Counted from the stretch's first letter, positions 1-7,635 are shown. The stretch is DNA of 64,000 nucleotides from Chitinophaga filiformis (GCF_021646545.1 NZ_JAKIRP010000001.1:620001-684000); one strand, 5' to 3'. The notes: generated by a model from the sequence alone, not told the origin. Made by a program: numbers and translations.

Positions 1-554
1 ACTTCCGTTTCCTTAGACCAGTCGATCGTCTCAGGACGATAGATACCTTTGTTATGAGAACCGGGAATCACTCTTAATGCACCGTTATGTTCATCCGTAT
101 CATCCAGGTGAATGCGGATGGTGAAATTATTTTCCAATACTGTTAACGGTGGCTGTACAGCATATTGCTGTTGCTTTACCGTCCAGGGGCCAAATCCGGG
201 AACATCCGCTTTATCTTTTACTGAAATAGTAAGATCCTGGTGATAGGACACGAACCAGTTAGAATCCCCTGGTTTATCAAAATAGATCGATTTTACTGCC
301 CGGTAACCTTCTCCGAAAAGCGCATTGATCACCGCATTCAATACTGGTGTAAAGATAGCAGGCGCTGCATCCGGCACCTCTTTGAGAAACTGCCTGATAG
401 CAAACAAGTCTTTCGTTTTGCGGAAGGTTTCATTGGAACTGTCGGCCTGTTGAATCAACGCGATCAATGCGTCGACTTCATTATCAGTGAATATATTCTC
501 TATTACTGTAAATCCATGCGCAGCTATTTCCTGCTGATGTGCACTTGCGTTCAT
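1..554 (-). CDS. Phytanoyl-CoA dioxygenase (PhyH) family protein, partial
   Basis: The reading frame starts at ATG 554-552 and runs off the left edge, so only the first ~184 residues are visible. The family uses Fe(II) and 2-oxoglutarate to hydroxylate small molecules. Visible support is the iron-binding HxD in YHQD (about H105/D107) and the later block HLDDTDEHNG...VIPGSH, typical of PhyH proteins. The start codon overlaps the stop of the upstream nucleotidyltransferase by 4 nt (ATGA), which implies translational coupling in a three-gene operon. The substrate cannot be told from sequence. The coupling to RlaP-type genes is odd, because PhyH enzymes are not usually linked with nucleic-acid enzymes. 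Confidence 0.85.
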   Translation of the reverse strand, partial: MNASAHQQEIAAHGFTVIENIFTDNEVDALIALIQQADSSNETFRKTKDLFAIRQFLKEVPDAAPAIFTPVLNAVINALFGEGYRAVKSIYFDKPGDSNWFVSYHQDLTISVKDKADVPGFGPWTVKQQQYAVQPPLTVLENNFTIRIHLDDTDEHNGALRVIPGSHNKGIYRPETIDWSKETE

Positions 555-1627
555 ATATCCTGTTTGTAAAACTGTTCCCTGATGCTTACGAGAATGGCTT
601 CGGCTTTAGCCAGATCTGGTGTGTCCGGCAGACCGGAGCGCTCGTAAAGGTCGTCCATCTTCTCTAGTTTTTCATCCACCATTTTCAACAGGTCATCGTA
701 TTCGAACGCCCCGCTTTTGATACTAAGCAAAAACTCCCTGTCTTTTCTTTGCACAATCACTTTTCGTTCGACAGCTATCTCTTCTGCCATACTTAACAGA
801 CGGAAGGTATGCATCATGTTTTTCGCATCATAGTTCTTACCATGGGTCAGGGTATTCTGGTATCGGGTATCATTCCGTTTTTCCACCCATTCCCAGTATT
901 CGAGATATTCCCGGCAATAAACAGAATAACCGTCTTTGTTGAAGTTCATAACTGCCAGGTGAGAGATCCCTGGGGGAATTGAGCTTAATTGTACATCATT
1001 GGCGGCTTCGCCGGATATGATGCCCTTGAGAAAAGTCTTATCAGTTATCTGGTGCTGATGAAACAACAGGTAAACGTCGCGGAAATGAGGCACCTGGGTC
1101 AGACCACAATCCTCCTGCGAAAACCCCTGGCTATCCAGCCATTGTTGCAGGGGAATGCTACCGTTGCCGGCAATAACGTAGCAGAAATCCAGTACCGATT
1201 TACGCTTTTCATCTAAGGGACGATGAATCTTTTTATTGAGTCCTCTGGCTTTCTTTATTTGTGAAGCGGCATAACCGGCAAAAGTGTCTTTACACAATTT
1301 CGACAGGAAGTCCTCCGGTTTTATCTGGTCCATCAGGCCATGACGAAACAATACACAATCGGGAGGCGTGCTTAAAAGTTCAATAATATTCGGATTATTC
1401 TTACTCAGCAGGTCTATAAATCTGCCTATTTCAAAATAGACTTCATCATTCGTGCTGTTTGAAATTTGCGGGGTATAGGTCAATCCATACAGCTCCCTGG
1501 GCGGCAACACAAAGATTCCCTTAATATCTGTATCAGACGTGGGGGAGTGCAATTGCTGCGCCCTGCTGCCGCTGATGCATTTTAACAGCAGGTGTCGGTT
1601 ACCGGATTGCAATTCTTCTAAAGTCAT
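551..1627 (-). CDS. RlaP/YcgL-type predicted nucleotidyltransferase (second copy)
   Basis: A 358-aa protein of the DNA polymerase beta-like nucleotidyltransferase superfamily. The N-terminus carries the signature GSRAQQLHSPTSDTDIKGIF (about residues 20-39): a GS motif followed by DxD metal-binding acidic residues. The rest is helical and lacks another domain I recognise. It matches the COG3541/YcgL group, which contains RlaP (RNA-ligase-associated nucleotidyltransferase). It overlaps the upstream paralogue and the downstream PhyH gene by 4 nt each. Family knowledge suggests nucleotide addition to an RNA end or another substrate; the actual substrate is unknown. No RNA ligase (RtcB) lies in the window. 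Confidence 0.8.
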   Translation of the reverse strand: MTLEELQSGNRHLLLKCISGSRAQQLHSPTSDTDIKGIFVLPPRELYGLTYTPQISNSTNDEVYFEIGRFIDLLSKNNPNIIELLSTPPDCVLFRHGLMDQIKPEDFLSKLCKDTFAGYAASQIKKARGLNKKIHRPLDEKRKSVLDFCYVIAGNGSIPLQQWLDSQGFSQEDCGLTQVPHFRDVYLLFHQHQITDKTFLKGIISGEAANDVQLSSIPPGISHLAVMNFNKDGYSVYCREYLEYWEWVEKRNDTRYQNTLTHGKNYDAKNMMHTFRLLSMAEEIAVERKVIVQRKDREFLLSIKSGAFEYDDLLKMVDEKLEKMDDLYERSGLPDTPDLAKAEAILVSIREQFYKQDI

Positions 1628-2382
1628 TGGGTATTAATATATTTTCTGAACAGTGTATTCATTTCAGTCGTGTTATGTTGTACAGCTGGCAGCAATGATG
1701 CCTGTTCTTTACAATAAGCGATCGTCTCTTCAATCCAATGCTGCAGGACAGGTACGGGCGTGATCATTGTTTTCTCGTCCGATACTTTCTTGCGTTCCAG
1801 CAATTCATCAGTGGCCTCATTCCAGTCCTTATCGGCGATGAGCACTCTCAATTCATTAAATGTAATTGGAGGTACTGCCTTTTTCTCAATGATCCACAGA
1901 GCGGCCAATACCGGACGTAATGCGTAGAAGTATTTCTTGATCCTTACCTGCTCGCCCTGCAAATCATACTCGAAGGTATTCCTTGCCATGGAAATATAGT
2001 GATGACAGCCAGCACGTCCGGAGAAATATTTCCCGGCCAGCTGCCATAATTCACTTTTAAAACTACCATGTTCTTTATAAACAATGGATGATTGCAGCCA
2101 TTCGTATAAGGGAGGATTTGATTTCAGAAAAAGCTGCAGCACTTTTCGTATATCCCATCCACCTATATCCAGGACTTCATTCACAGGCAATTCTATCACA
2201 TCTTTTCTCTCCTCTATACTGAGATAATTATCGGCAGGTTGCACATAAATAAATCGTACATCATAGTCGCTATCCGGCGATGCGAAGCCCCAGGCACGGC
2301 TTCCGGACTCACAGGCATAGAGTATCTTTACATTCTTTTCCTGCTCTATCGTTAGCAGTTTCTCACTGATAATATCATTCAT
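1624..2382 (-). CDS. RlaP/YcgL-type predicted nucleotidyltransferase (first copy)
   Basis: A 252-aa member of the same family, and the first gene of the leftward operon. The motif GSRAWGFASPDSDYDVRFIY (about residues 27-46) is the textbook RlaP/YcgL form: GSRAWG followed by SDYDVR with two metal-binding aspartates. A conserved WDIRK-x-LxLFLKSNPPLYEWL segment follows (about residues 95-115). Its stop overlaps the start of the next paralogue (ATGA). Two diverged copies in tandem suggest different substrates or a heterodimer. The divergent partner region holds tRNA-like genes and a YkuK RNase H-like gene, so an RNA substrate is plausible, but this is inference. Confidence 0.85.
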   Translation of the reverse strand: MNDIISEKLLTIEQEKNVKILYACESGSRAWGFASPDSDYDVRFIYVQPADNYLSIEERKDVIELPVNEVLDIGGWDIRKVLQLFLKSNPPLYEWLQSSIVYKEHGSFKSELWQLAGKYFSGRAGCHHYISMARNTFEYDLQGEQVRIKKYFYALRPVLAALWIIEKKAVPPITFNELRVLIADKDWNEATDELLERKKVSDEKTMITPVPVLQHWIEETIAYCKEQASLLPAVQHNTTEMNTLFRKYINTQ

Positions 2383-2440
2383 TGTAATACAGGGTTATAA
2401 TTCAACGTAACATAAAATTCACAAAAAAACCTATTCCAAA

Positions 2441-2473
2441 TTTGTTATTATCGGAAAAATAGTTTCATCTTTG
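2441..2473 (+). promoter_or_regulatory. Bacteroidota-type promoter for the rightward RNA module
   Basis: TTTG at 2441-2444 (its TTG as the -33 element) is followed after 21 nt by CATCTTTG at 2466-2473, close to the Bacteroidota -7 consensus TAnnTTTG. Transcription would start near 2480, about 20 nt before the first micro-ORF. Confidence 0.55.
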
Positions 2474-2501
2474 CATCGCAAACAAAAATACAAACAATAT
2501 C

Positions 2502-2594
2502 ATGTTACGCATACAGCTACATTCAAAACCAGAAAGTTTCTACTGCCTCATAGACGGCAATAGCGCTTGCGGAGCATGTTATGCTACAGAATAG
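2502..2594 (+). CDS. 30-aa micro-ORF with CxxC motif
   Basis: ATG 2502 opens a 30-codon frame ending at TAG 2592. The peptide begins MLRIQLHSKP and ends CGACYATE; it has three cysteines, two in a CxxC arrangement. A promoter sits just upstream and a strong terminator lies 30 nt downstream, so it looks like a discrete transcript. No good Shine-Dalgarno is seen, as is usual in this phylum. It could be a small protein, a leader peptide, or chance coding within a small RNA. I do not recognise a family. Confidence 0.4.
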   Translation: MLRIQLHSKPESFYCLIDGNSACGACYATE

Positions 2595-2623
2595 TTGATA
2601 ATAACTGATTCAATATAACACAG

Positions 2624-2655
2624 GCCCCGCAAGCAATTGCGGGGCTTTTTCTTTT
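2624..2655 (+). terminator. Rho-independent terminator
   Basis: Perfect 9-bp stem GCCCCGCAA/TTGCGGGGC (2624-2632 with 2637-2645) followed by a T-rich run. It separates the first micro-ORF from the second. Confidence 0.85.
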
Positions 2656-2670
2656 ACCTGAAATTACGCT

Positions 2671-2814
2671 ATGCAGCAAATACAAGTATCACCCATACGA
2701 CTTAAACAGATCAGTGCGCGACAGTTATCGGGCACCGGCCATAGCTATGCATGGATGTTTGCAGGTAAGGATCTATACCTAATTTTTCAACGACCCAATT
2801 ATAGTCTGACTTAG
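2671..2814 (+). CDS. 47-aa micro-ORF of unknown function
   Basis: ATG 2671 to TAG 2812 encodes 47 residues starting MQQIQVSPIRLKQISARQLS and ending in PNYSLT. It lies between two strong terminators and upstream of the tRNA cluster. The N-terminus is basic and amphipathic, then comes an aromatic stretch (HSYAWMFAGKDLYLIF). No family is recognised. It may be a real micro-protein or an ORF by chance inside a small RNA; comparison with relatives would decide. Confidence 0.35.
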   Translation: MQQIQVSPIRLKQISARQLSGTGHSYAWMFAGKDLYLIFQRPNYSLT

Positions 2815-2839
2815 CGTACGCTTATATCAGTTACATATA

Positions 2840-2870
2840 AACCCGGTCGTTTATCACGGCCGGGTTTTTT
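2840..2870 (+). terminator. Rho-independent terminator
   Basis: Arms AACCCGGTCGT (2840-2850) and ACGGCCGGGTT (2856-2866) pair over 11 bp with one G-T wobble, followed by a run of six T. It ends the second micro-ORF unit just before the tRNA cluster. Confidence 0.8.
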
Positions 2871-2888
2871 ATTGTTTGTTACCCGCAT

Positions 2889-2961
2889 TGGCCTGTAGCT
2901 CAATGGTGAGAGCAACTGCCTTATACGCAGGAGGTTAACGGTTCAAGTCCGGTCAGGCCAA
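2889..2961 (+). tRNA. tRNA-Ile (anticodon TAT), unusual
   Basis: A full 73-nt cloverleaf can be drawn: acceptor TGGCCTG/CAGGCCA (7 bp), D-stem GCTC/GAGC, anticodon stem with loop CTTATAC (anticodon TAT), and a T-arm with loop TTCAAGT whose outer stem is weak. The discriminator is A and CCA is not encoded. Bacteria normally read AUA with a lysidine-modified CAT tRNA, so a TAT anticodon is rare and typical of phage or accessory tRNA sets. The first anticodon-stem pair is A-G, another sign of a non-housekeeping tRNA. Confidence 0.7.
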
Positions 2962-2966
2962 CAATT

Positions 2967-3041
2967 TTCTGGGTGGTGTAAGGGTCAACATATCACACTT
3001 TGACTGTGATGTTCTCAGTTCGAATCTGAGCCCGGAAACCA
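2967..3041 (+). tRNA. tRNA-Gln (anticodon TTG), CCA encoded
   Basis: Acceptor TTCTGGG/CCCGGAA (one T-G wobble), D-arm GTGT..ACAT, perfect 5-bp anticodon stem TCACA/TGTGA with loop CTTTGAC (anticodon TTG), a four-base variable loop, and perfect T-arm CTCAG-TTCGAAT-CTGAG. Discriminator A is followed by an encoded CCA. It starts only 5 nt after the preceding tRNA. This is the best-formed of the three. Confidence 0.8.
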
Positions 3042-3043
3042 AA

Positions 3044-3119
3044 TGTGCCATAGTTCAACGGCAAACCTACAGGGCCTTGTAAAGCACCGGAGCTGGAGGG
3101 TTCGAATCTCATGGCATAA
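3044..3119 (+). tRNA. Degenerate tRNA-like gene, possibly Thr (TGT)
   Basis: Acceptor TGTGCCA/TGGCATA pairs over 7 bp with one wobble, TA at positions 8-9 and a three-bp D-stem (GTT/AAC) follow, and a T-loop TTCGAAT is present. The anticodon arm is irregular: CTTGTAA suggests anticodon TGT, but the stem closes only as GGGC/GC-A-CC with an 8-nt loop or a bulge, and the T-stem is one base short. It starts 2 nt after the CCA of tRNA-Gln. It could be a decayed tRNA or a deliberate tRNA mimic. Confidence 0.5.
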
Positions 3120-3138
3120 CAAACTATTTTTTATAAAC

Positions 3139-3175
3139 GGTATCAGTGGAGGCAAGTTCAAAACCTGCTGATATC
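3139..3175 (+). ncRNA. tRNA-minihelix-like hairpin
   Basis: GGTATCAG (3139-3146) pairs with CTGATATC (3168-3175) over 8 bp with one wobble. It encloses a short AGG/CCT stem whose loop contains GTTCAAAA, resembling a T-loop. The shape is that of an acceptor stem stacked on a T-arm without D or anticodon arms. It lies between the third tRNA-like gene and the YkuK gene. A tRNA identity is inference. Confidence 0.3.
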
Positions 3176-3209
3176 TTATCAATTCCAGGCAACAAAATAT
3201 GACATAGCA

Positions 3210-3695
3210 ATGCAACAGATCAACAAATGGAGACGGTTGAATGGTGAAAAGATCAACATGCCAATAGCTGATGAAATCAGCAACATGCTGTCTGCAGAAA
3301 GAGAAGCTGGTAATGAACTGAAGGTATGTATCGGTACTGACAGCCAGGTAAAGGGCAGAATTACTGAATTCGCCACAGTGATCGTTTTTATCCGGAAAGG
3401 TAAGGGCGGTTTCATGTACATCCATGCTGACAGCACACTGCGCAAAATGAGTATCAAGGAACGGATGCTTGAAGAAGTGGGCAGGAGCATTGAAGTTGCC
3501 TATTCACTGTGCAACATCTTTACCAGGTACAATGTAGATATGGAAGTGCATGCAGACATCAACACCAATCCGAACTTCAGGAGTAATGATGCATTGAAAG
3601 AAGCAATGGGATACATCATGGGTATGGGCTTCACCTTCCGGGCAAAGCCACATGCATTTGCAAGTACTTCCTGCGCGAATAAAATAGTTCATTAA
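3210..3695 (+). CDS. Ribonuclease H-like YkuK family protein (DUF458)
   Basis: A 161-aa protein matching the YkuK/DUF458 family of predicted RNase H-fold proteins. Visible family features are the first acidic motif IGTDSQVKG (about residues 42-50), the strand TEFATVIVFIRKGKGG, the second acidic motif EVHADINTNP (about residues 113-122), and the C-terminal block GYIMGMGFTFRAKPHAFASTSCANK. Length is as expected for the family. Nuclease activity is predicted, not known. It lies directly downstream of the tRNA-like genes on the same strand, which suggests the RNA it acts on or protects is tRNA-like. Confidence 0.85.
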   Translation: MQQINKWRRLNGEKINMPIADEISNMLSAEREAGNELKVCIGTDSQVKGRITEFATVIVFIRKGKGGFMYIHADSTLRKMSIKERMLEEVGRSIEVAYSLCNIFTRYNVDMEVHADINTNPNFRSNDALKEAMGYIMGMGFTFRAKPHAFASTSCANKIVH

Positions 3696-3708
3696 AAATT
3701 CTAATTGT

Positions 3709-3906
3709 ATGGTTTATGTAAACGGCCTGCGGGCCACTGAACTGACAAGAGACAACAATATTACCAACACAGCACTCATCTCCGGTTTTCAAGAAACTGT
3801 GATGGTCGCAACAAGAATGTACCGGGGTGCATGTCTTGTTGATAATGCTGGTGAGACGATCATAGCGGGAGTGAAGGGATTACCTGAGATTGAAAGGGAT
3901 GATTAG
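3709..3906 (+). CDS. 65-aa hypothetical protein next to YkuK
   Basis: ATG 3709 begins 13 nt after the YkuK stop, so the two are probably cotranscribed. The 65-residue product (starts MVYVNGLRATEL, ends GLPEIERDD) is acidic at its end, has one cysteine and no predicted membrane segment. I do not recognise a family. Close spacing makes it likely to be real. Confidence 0.5.
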   Translation: MVYVNGLRATELTRDNNITNTALISGFQETVMVATRMYRGACLVDNAGETIIAGVKGLPEIERDD

Positions 3907-4245
3907 AGAACATTGTTCAATGCAATGAACAATTGGCGGATAAAATCAGATAGCCTTTGTAATGCATTGGCAATACTCCTTCTATTCAATCATGTCCCCT
4001 TGGTATCCCGTGTTTTGTATCAGGATACAACTCTGGCCGTATTACTCCTGCTTAGTAGCAGGAGCCCCGACAATACATAATGACCCTGTTTCCCTAATCA
4101 GCGCTCTTCGAGTTTCCTTGATGGAGCACTGAATTATTCTCTAATAGTCCGGCGCATTTAGTCTCTAACAGGCGCTATAAAAGAACGCTGTATCTTCCAG
4201 CTCTGCTGGATACAAGCGTACAGTAATATCCTTAAAAAGGATTGC
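3907..4245 (+). other. Hairpin-rich noncoding segment
   Basis: Six independent hairpins lie in about 330 nt: ATTGTTCA/TGAACAAT (3912-3933; it can also be read as a T-arm CATTG-TTCAATG-CAATG), GTATCC/GGATAC (4003-4028), CTCCTGCT/AGCAGGAG (4045-4064), CAGxGCTC/GAGCxCTG (4099-4131), TCCAGC-TCT-GCTGGA (4196-4210) and ATCCTT-AAA-AAGGAT (4228-4242). No convincing ORF covers it. It may be a structured RNA or remnants of further tRNA-like units. From 4246 to 4535 I see nothing recognisable. Confidence 0.4.
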
Positions 4246-4535
4246 TTCCTTTGACTTATATTGTAGTATATTTTAGCATGTCTTTTTATCCCTTACCGAA
4301 CCGGCTTCCTTATTTAAGGAGAAAAATAAAGGTTTGCAATGTTTCCCGGGAAGACATAAGTTTGGCGTTCACGATAAGCAGCAATAAAAGAATAAACACC
4401 AGCGTTGGAACAATTCACCGATCAACAACTGTAACTGATTTATAAACAGTAAAATAACTATTATCATTGTGAAATAACGATATATCGTGATAGTCGTTCT
4501 ACCCGAAAAATCATATTCGATTAATAATCAATGAA

Positions 4536-4565
4536 TTGTCAATTGGCACAGAATTAAGACCTTTG
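4536..4565 (+). promoter_or_regulatory. Candidate promoter of the LytTR regulator gene
   Basis: TTG at 4536-4538 is followed after 19 nt by GACCTTTG at 4558-4565, a partial match to TAnnTTTG. It lies 30 nt upstream of the ATG at 4596. Confidence 0.4.
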
Positions 4566-4595
4566 CTCCACAAAATTTAGCTTTATCAAACCTAT

Positions 4596-5291
4596 ATGAT
4601 TACACTTATTATCGACGACAATGCCATTGCACGTAGCACACTTCTGGAACTGACCAGCCAGATCAAAGGCGTTGTTGTTGCCTGTGAATGCGGAAGTGCG
4701 CTTGATGCTTATAATTATCTCCAGGACAACCCCGTAGACCTCTTGCTACTGGACATTGAAATGCCAGGAATGTCGGGGCTCGAATTAATAAAAAATCTCG
4801 GTAACAAAAGACCGGTCATCATATTTACAACTTCCAAGAAAGAGTATGCTGTAGAAGCCTTTGAGCTGAATGTAGCAGATTATCTCGTGAAGCCGATTAC
4901 CCCAGGCAGATTCATCCAGGCCATAGAAAAGGTCCGCCAGATCCTGGAGAGTAACAAAGAGGAGATGCGCTGGGAAAATGACGAATTCATATTTATCCGC
5001 GACTCCAACATTGTAAGAAGACTGAAGCTGGAAGAGATCCTGTATGCCGAGGCCATGGGAGATTACGTAAAGATATTTACCGCAAAGAAATTTTTCGCCA
5101 TACACGTTTCCCTGCGGGTATTGGAGGAGCGGCTACCCGCTGCTCGTTTCTTGCGGATACACCGTTCTTATATGGTAGCCATCGACAAAATAGATACCCT
5201 TCAGGACGGGGCCGTGCTGATAGGAGACAAGTCGCTTCCGGTAGCTGATGCCTACCGCAAAATACTCAACAAACGAATGAACGTACTCTGA
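4596..5291 (+). CDS. LytTR-type response regulator
   Basis: A 231-aa cytoplasmic two-component regulator. The receiver domain (about 1-120) has the acidic pocket IIDDN (D7, D8), phosphoacceptor D53 in LLLLDIEMPG and conserved K99 in YLVKP. A LytTR DNA-binding domain follows (about 130-228), with EILYAEAMGDYVKIF and FLRIHRSYMVAIDKI motifs. The next gene, 99 nt downstream on the same strand, is a hybrid histidine kinase. LytTR regulators normally pair with 7TM-type kinases, so the partnership is likely but not certain. The target promoters are unknown. Confidence 0.93.
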   Translation: MITLIIDDNAIARSTLLELTSQIKGVVVACECGSALDAYNYLQDNPVDLLLLDIEMPGMSGLELIKNLGNKRPVIIFTTSKKEYAVEAFELNVADYLVKPITPGRFIQAIEKVRQILESNKEEMRWENDEFIFIRDSNIVRRLKLEEILYAEAMGDYVKIFTAKKFFAIHVSLRVLEERLPAARFLRIHRSYMVAIDKIDTLQDGAVLIGDKSLPVADAYRKILNKRMNVL

Positions 5292-5390
5292 TATCCACCT
5301 TTGTTAAGGCGCATCCGGCTATTGTTTTTGCCTTTCCGGCGAAAGTAATCGACGGATGTGGTGGGGGCATATGACTTTTACTGATTGATA

Positions 5391-7583
5391 ATGAATAACA
5401 ATCGTTTTACATATCTGATCCTGATTGCCTTTCTTGCCGGTACTCTCGTGCTGGCATTTGTGCAATACAATTCCTCCAGGAACATTGATCAGCTGATCAG
5501 GGGCAACCAAAAGCTACTCAGGGAACTGCAGACAGGCAATAAGCTACGTGAGCTGGAACGGGACATCATCTGGGTGGAAAGCCGTATCCGTGCTGCTATT
5601 GCTACCGACGACACTTCCCATATTGAGGGTGTGGACGCCAAAATTGCCGAAGTAGAAGCCTTCGTCGATACGCTGAAGCAGATAAGCAAGGATGACAGTG
5701 CAGTTATGTATATCAAAAGACTGGAATACCTGGCCGGTCAGAAGCTTCATAACAAGAACCAGCTGATGCATGAGTTTTTCCGGACAGGAAAAATGGACGA
5801 CACCAGTCTGATCGCCAATCCACGTGCGAGGGAGATCTCAAATGAGATCAGCAGCATCACCCGCAAGATCTACGACAGCCGGCAATCTGTTATGACTGCT
5901 CTCAGCAACAATATTAATGAGAGCAGCCGGAGGGCCAGAAACTGGGGGATCATCCTTATCTGCCTGATATTACTGACTGCCGGGAGCGTGTTATGGTTCG
6001 TCATGACCAGGATACGTCAGCAACAGCAACTGATCCAGGAGCTGGACAGGTCAGAAAAGAAAGTGCGGGAAATTGCCATGATCAAGGAGAATTTCATGAC
6101 CAATATGAGTCATGAGATCAGGACACCTTTAAATGCGATACTTGGATTTACCAACCTGCTGAAGTCCAGAAAGCTGGACGAAGGCTCTTCAGAGTTCGTT
6201 AATTCCATACAGAAGGCAGGAGAGAACCTGCTCACTATCATCAACGATATCCTTGATCTGTCCAAGATCGAAGCTGGTATGGTAAGGATTGAGGCCACCC
6301 CTTTCAGCGTAAGAGGTCTGCTCCATTCCATTCAGACGCTCTTCAGTGAAAAGGTAAAAGAAAAGAAACTGGTGCTACAGGGAGAGATATCCCCTTCGGT
6401 ACCAGACACCCTGGTAGGCGATGCTACGCGTCTGACACAGATACTTGTCAACCTGATAGGGAATGCACTCAAGTTTACCGAGAAAGGAGGGATTATCATT
6501 TCCGTAGATAATAAACAGAGTGACAGTAACATTATACAGCTGGCATTTACTATTACAGACACAGGCATCGGTATCGAACCGTCCAAGCTTTCCTCCATTT
6601 TTGACCGCTTCCATCAGGCAGAAGATTCCATTACCCGCAAGTATGGCGGCACCGGACTGGGGCTTTCTATCGTGAAGGATCTGGTGATATTGCAGGGAGG
6701 AGATATCAGCGTTGAGAGTCAGCCGGGAAAGGGCACAACTTTCAGGTTCTTCATTCCATATGCCATTGCTTCCAGGCAGGTACCGGTACCTGAAACGGTA
6801 GACATCAGCCAGTTTAAAATTACAGCAAACAGTTCCGTTAAAATATTAGTGGTTGATGACAATGACATGAACCGTAGCCTGATGAAGCATCTACTCACAG
6901 AATGGGACCTGTCTTTCGATATGGCCAGCAATGGGACAGAGGCCATCGACTATCTGAAAAAAGAACGGTACGATCTCATATTGATGGACATTCAGATGCC
7001 GGAGATAGATGGATATACTGCCACCCGCCTCATTCGGAGAGAGCTGCAGCTTGACGTTCCGATAGTCGCTATGACAGCCCATGCACTGGCAGGCGAGCGG
7101 GAAAAATGTCTCAGTAGCGGAATGAATGAATATATTTCAAAGCCGATCAATGAAAAGGAGCTCTATCAGCTGATCAACCGCTTTGCCTCTATTTCCACTC
7201 TTAAGGAGCGACAATATACACAGGCAAATGTTGCTACTCCTGATTACCAGTACATCAACCTGGATTATATGAAGGAGATCAGCCGGGGAAATAAAGTGTA
7301 TGAGAAAAAAGTGACCAGGCAGTTCATTGAAGCAATGCCCCAGGAGATTTCTCTACTCGAATCCGCCTTTCACAACAACGATATTAAAACCTTAAAAAGT
7401 ACGGCTCATAATATGAAAACTACTATTTCAATTATGGGACTGGCGGAGCGTTTGTTTCCGACGCTGGATGAGCTGGAATCAGCAACAGTGATCACTCCTC
7501 CTTTACTGATACATATCGATATGCTAAAATCATTTACAGATAATGCCCTCCGGGAGGCAGAAGATTTTTACTCACAGGTGTAA
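5391..7583 (+). CDS. Hybrid sensor histidine kinase with receiver and Hpt domains
   Basis: A 730-aa membrane kinase. Residues 6-26 and about 185-205 are membrane segments enclosing a ~155-residue extracytoplasmic helical sensor of the CHASE3-like kind. Next come a HisKA domain with phospho-His in MSHEIRTPLN (H241), an HATPase with DTGIGI and GGTGLGLSI boxes, a receiver with D533 in LILMDIQMPE, and a C-terminal Hpt-like domain with H673 in STAHNMKTT. The ATG at 5391 is preferred over an in-frame TTG two codons earlier. The layout is a full phosphorelay in one protein, so the LytTR protein upstream could be the final acceptor. Confidence 0.92.
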   Translation: MNNNRFTYLILIAFLAGTLVLAFVQYNSSRNIDQLIRGNQKLLRELQTGNKLRELERDIIWVESRIRAAIATDDTSHIEGVDAKIAEVEAFVDTLKQISKDDSAVMYIKRLEYLAGQKLHNKNQLMHEFFRTGKMDDTSLIANPRAREISNEISSITRKIYDSRQSVMTALSNNINESSRRARNWGIILICLILLTAGSVLWFVMTRIRQQQQLIQELDRSEKKVREIAMIKENFMTNMSHEIRTPLNAILGFTNLLKSRKLDEGSSEFVNSIQKAGENLLTIINDILDLSKIEAGMVRIEATPFSVRGLLHSIQTLFSEKVKEKKLVLQGEISPSVPDTLVGDATRLTQILVNLIGNALKFTEKGGIIISVDNKQSDSNIIQLAFTITDTGIGIEPSKLSSIFDRFHQAEDSITRKYGGTGLGLSIVKDLVILQGGDISVESQPGKGTTFRFFIPYAIASRQVPVPETVDISQFKITANSSVKILVVDDNDMNRSLMKHLLTEWDLSFDMASNGTEAIDYLKKERYDLILMDIQMPEIDGYTATRLIRRELQLDVPIVAMTAHALAGEREKCLSSGMNEYISKPINEKELYQLINRFASISTLKERQYTQANVATPDYQYINLDYMKEISRGNKVYEKKVTRQFIEAMPQEISLLESAFHNNDIKTLKSTAHNMKTTISIMGLAERLFPTLDELESATVITPPLLIHIDMLKSFTDNALREAEDFYSQV

Positions 7584-7603
7584 TGTTAACCCGGTTATTT
7601 AAA

Positions 7604-7635
7604 AAAAGAGCAGTCGTTGACTGCTCTTTTTTTTG
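7604..7635 (+). terminator. Rho-independent terminator
   Basis: Perfect stem AGAGCAGTC-GTT-GACTGCTCT followed by eight T, just after the kinase stop codon. Confidence 0.9.

Noticed and set aside
2889..3119. Prophage tRNA cluster
   Set aside because: The tRNAs look phage-like, but no phage structural, integrase or lysis gene is near.
4242..4445. A 67-codon ORF upstream of the LytTR gene
   Set aside because: Composition is not gene-like, it overlaps the last hairpin of the RNA module, and no start signal or family is seen.
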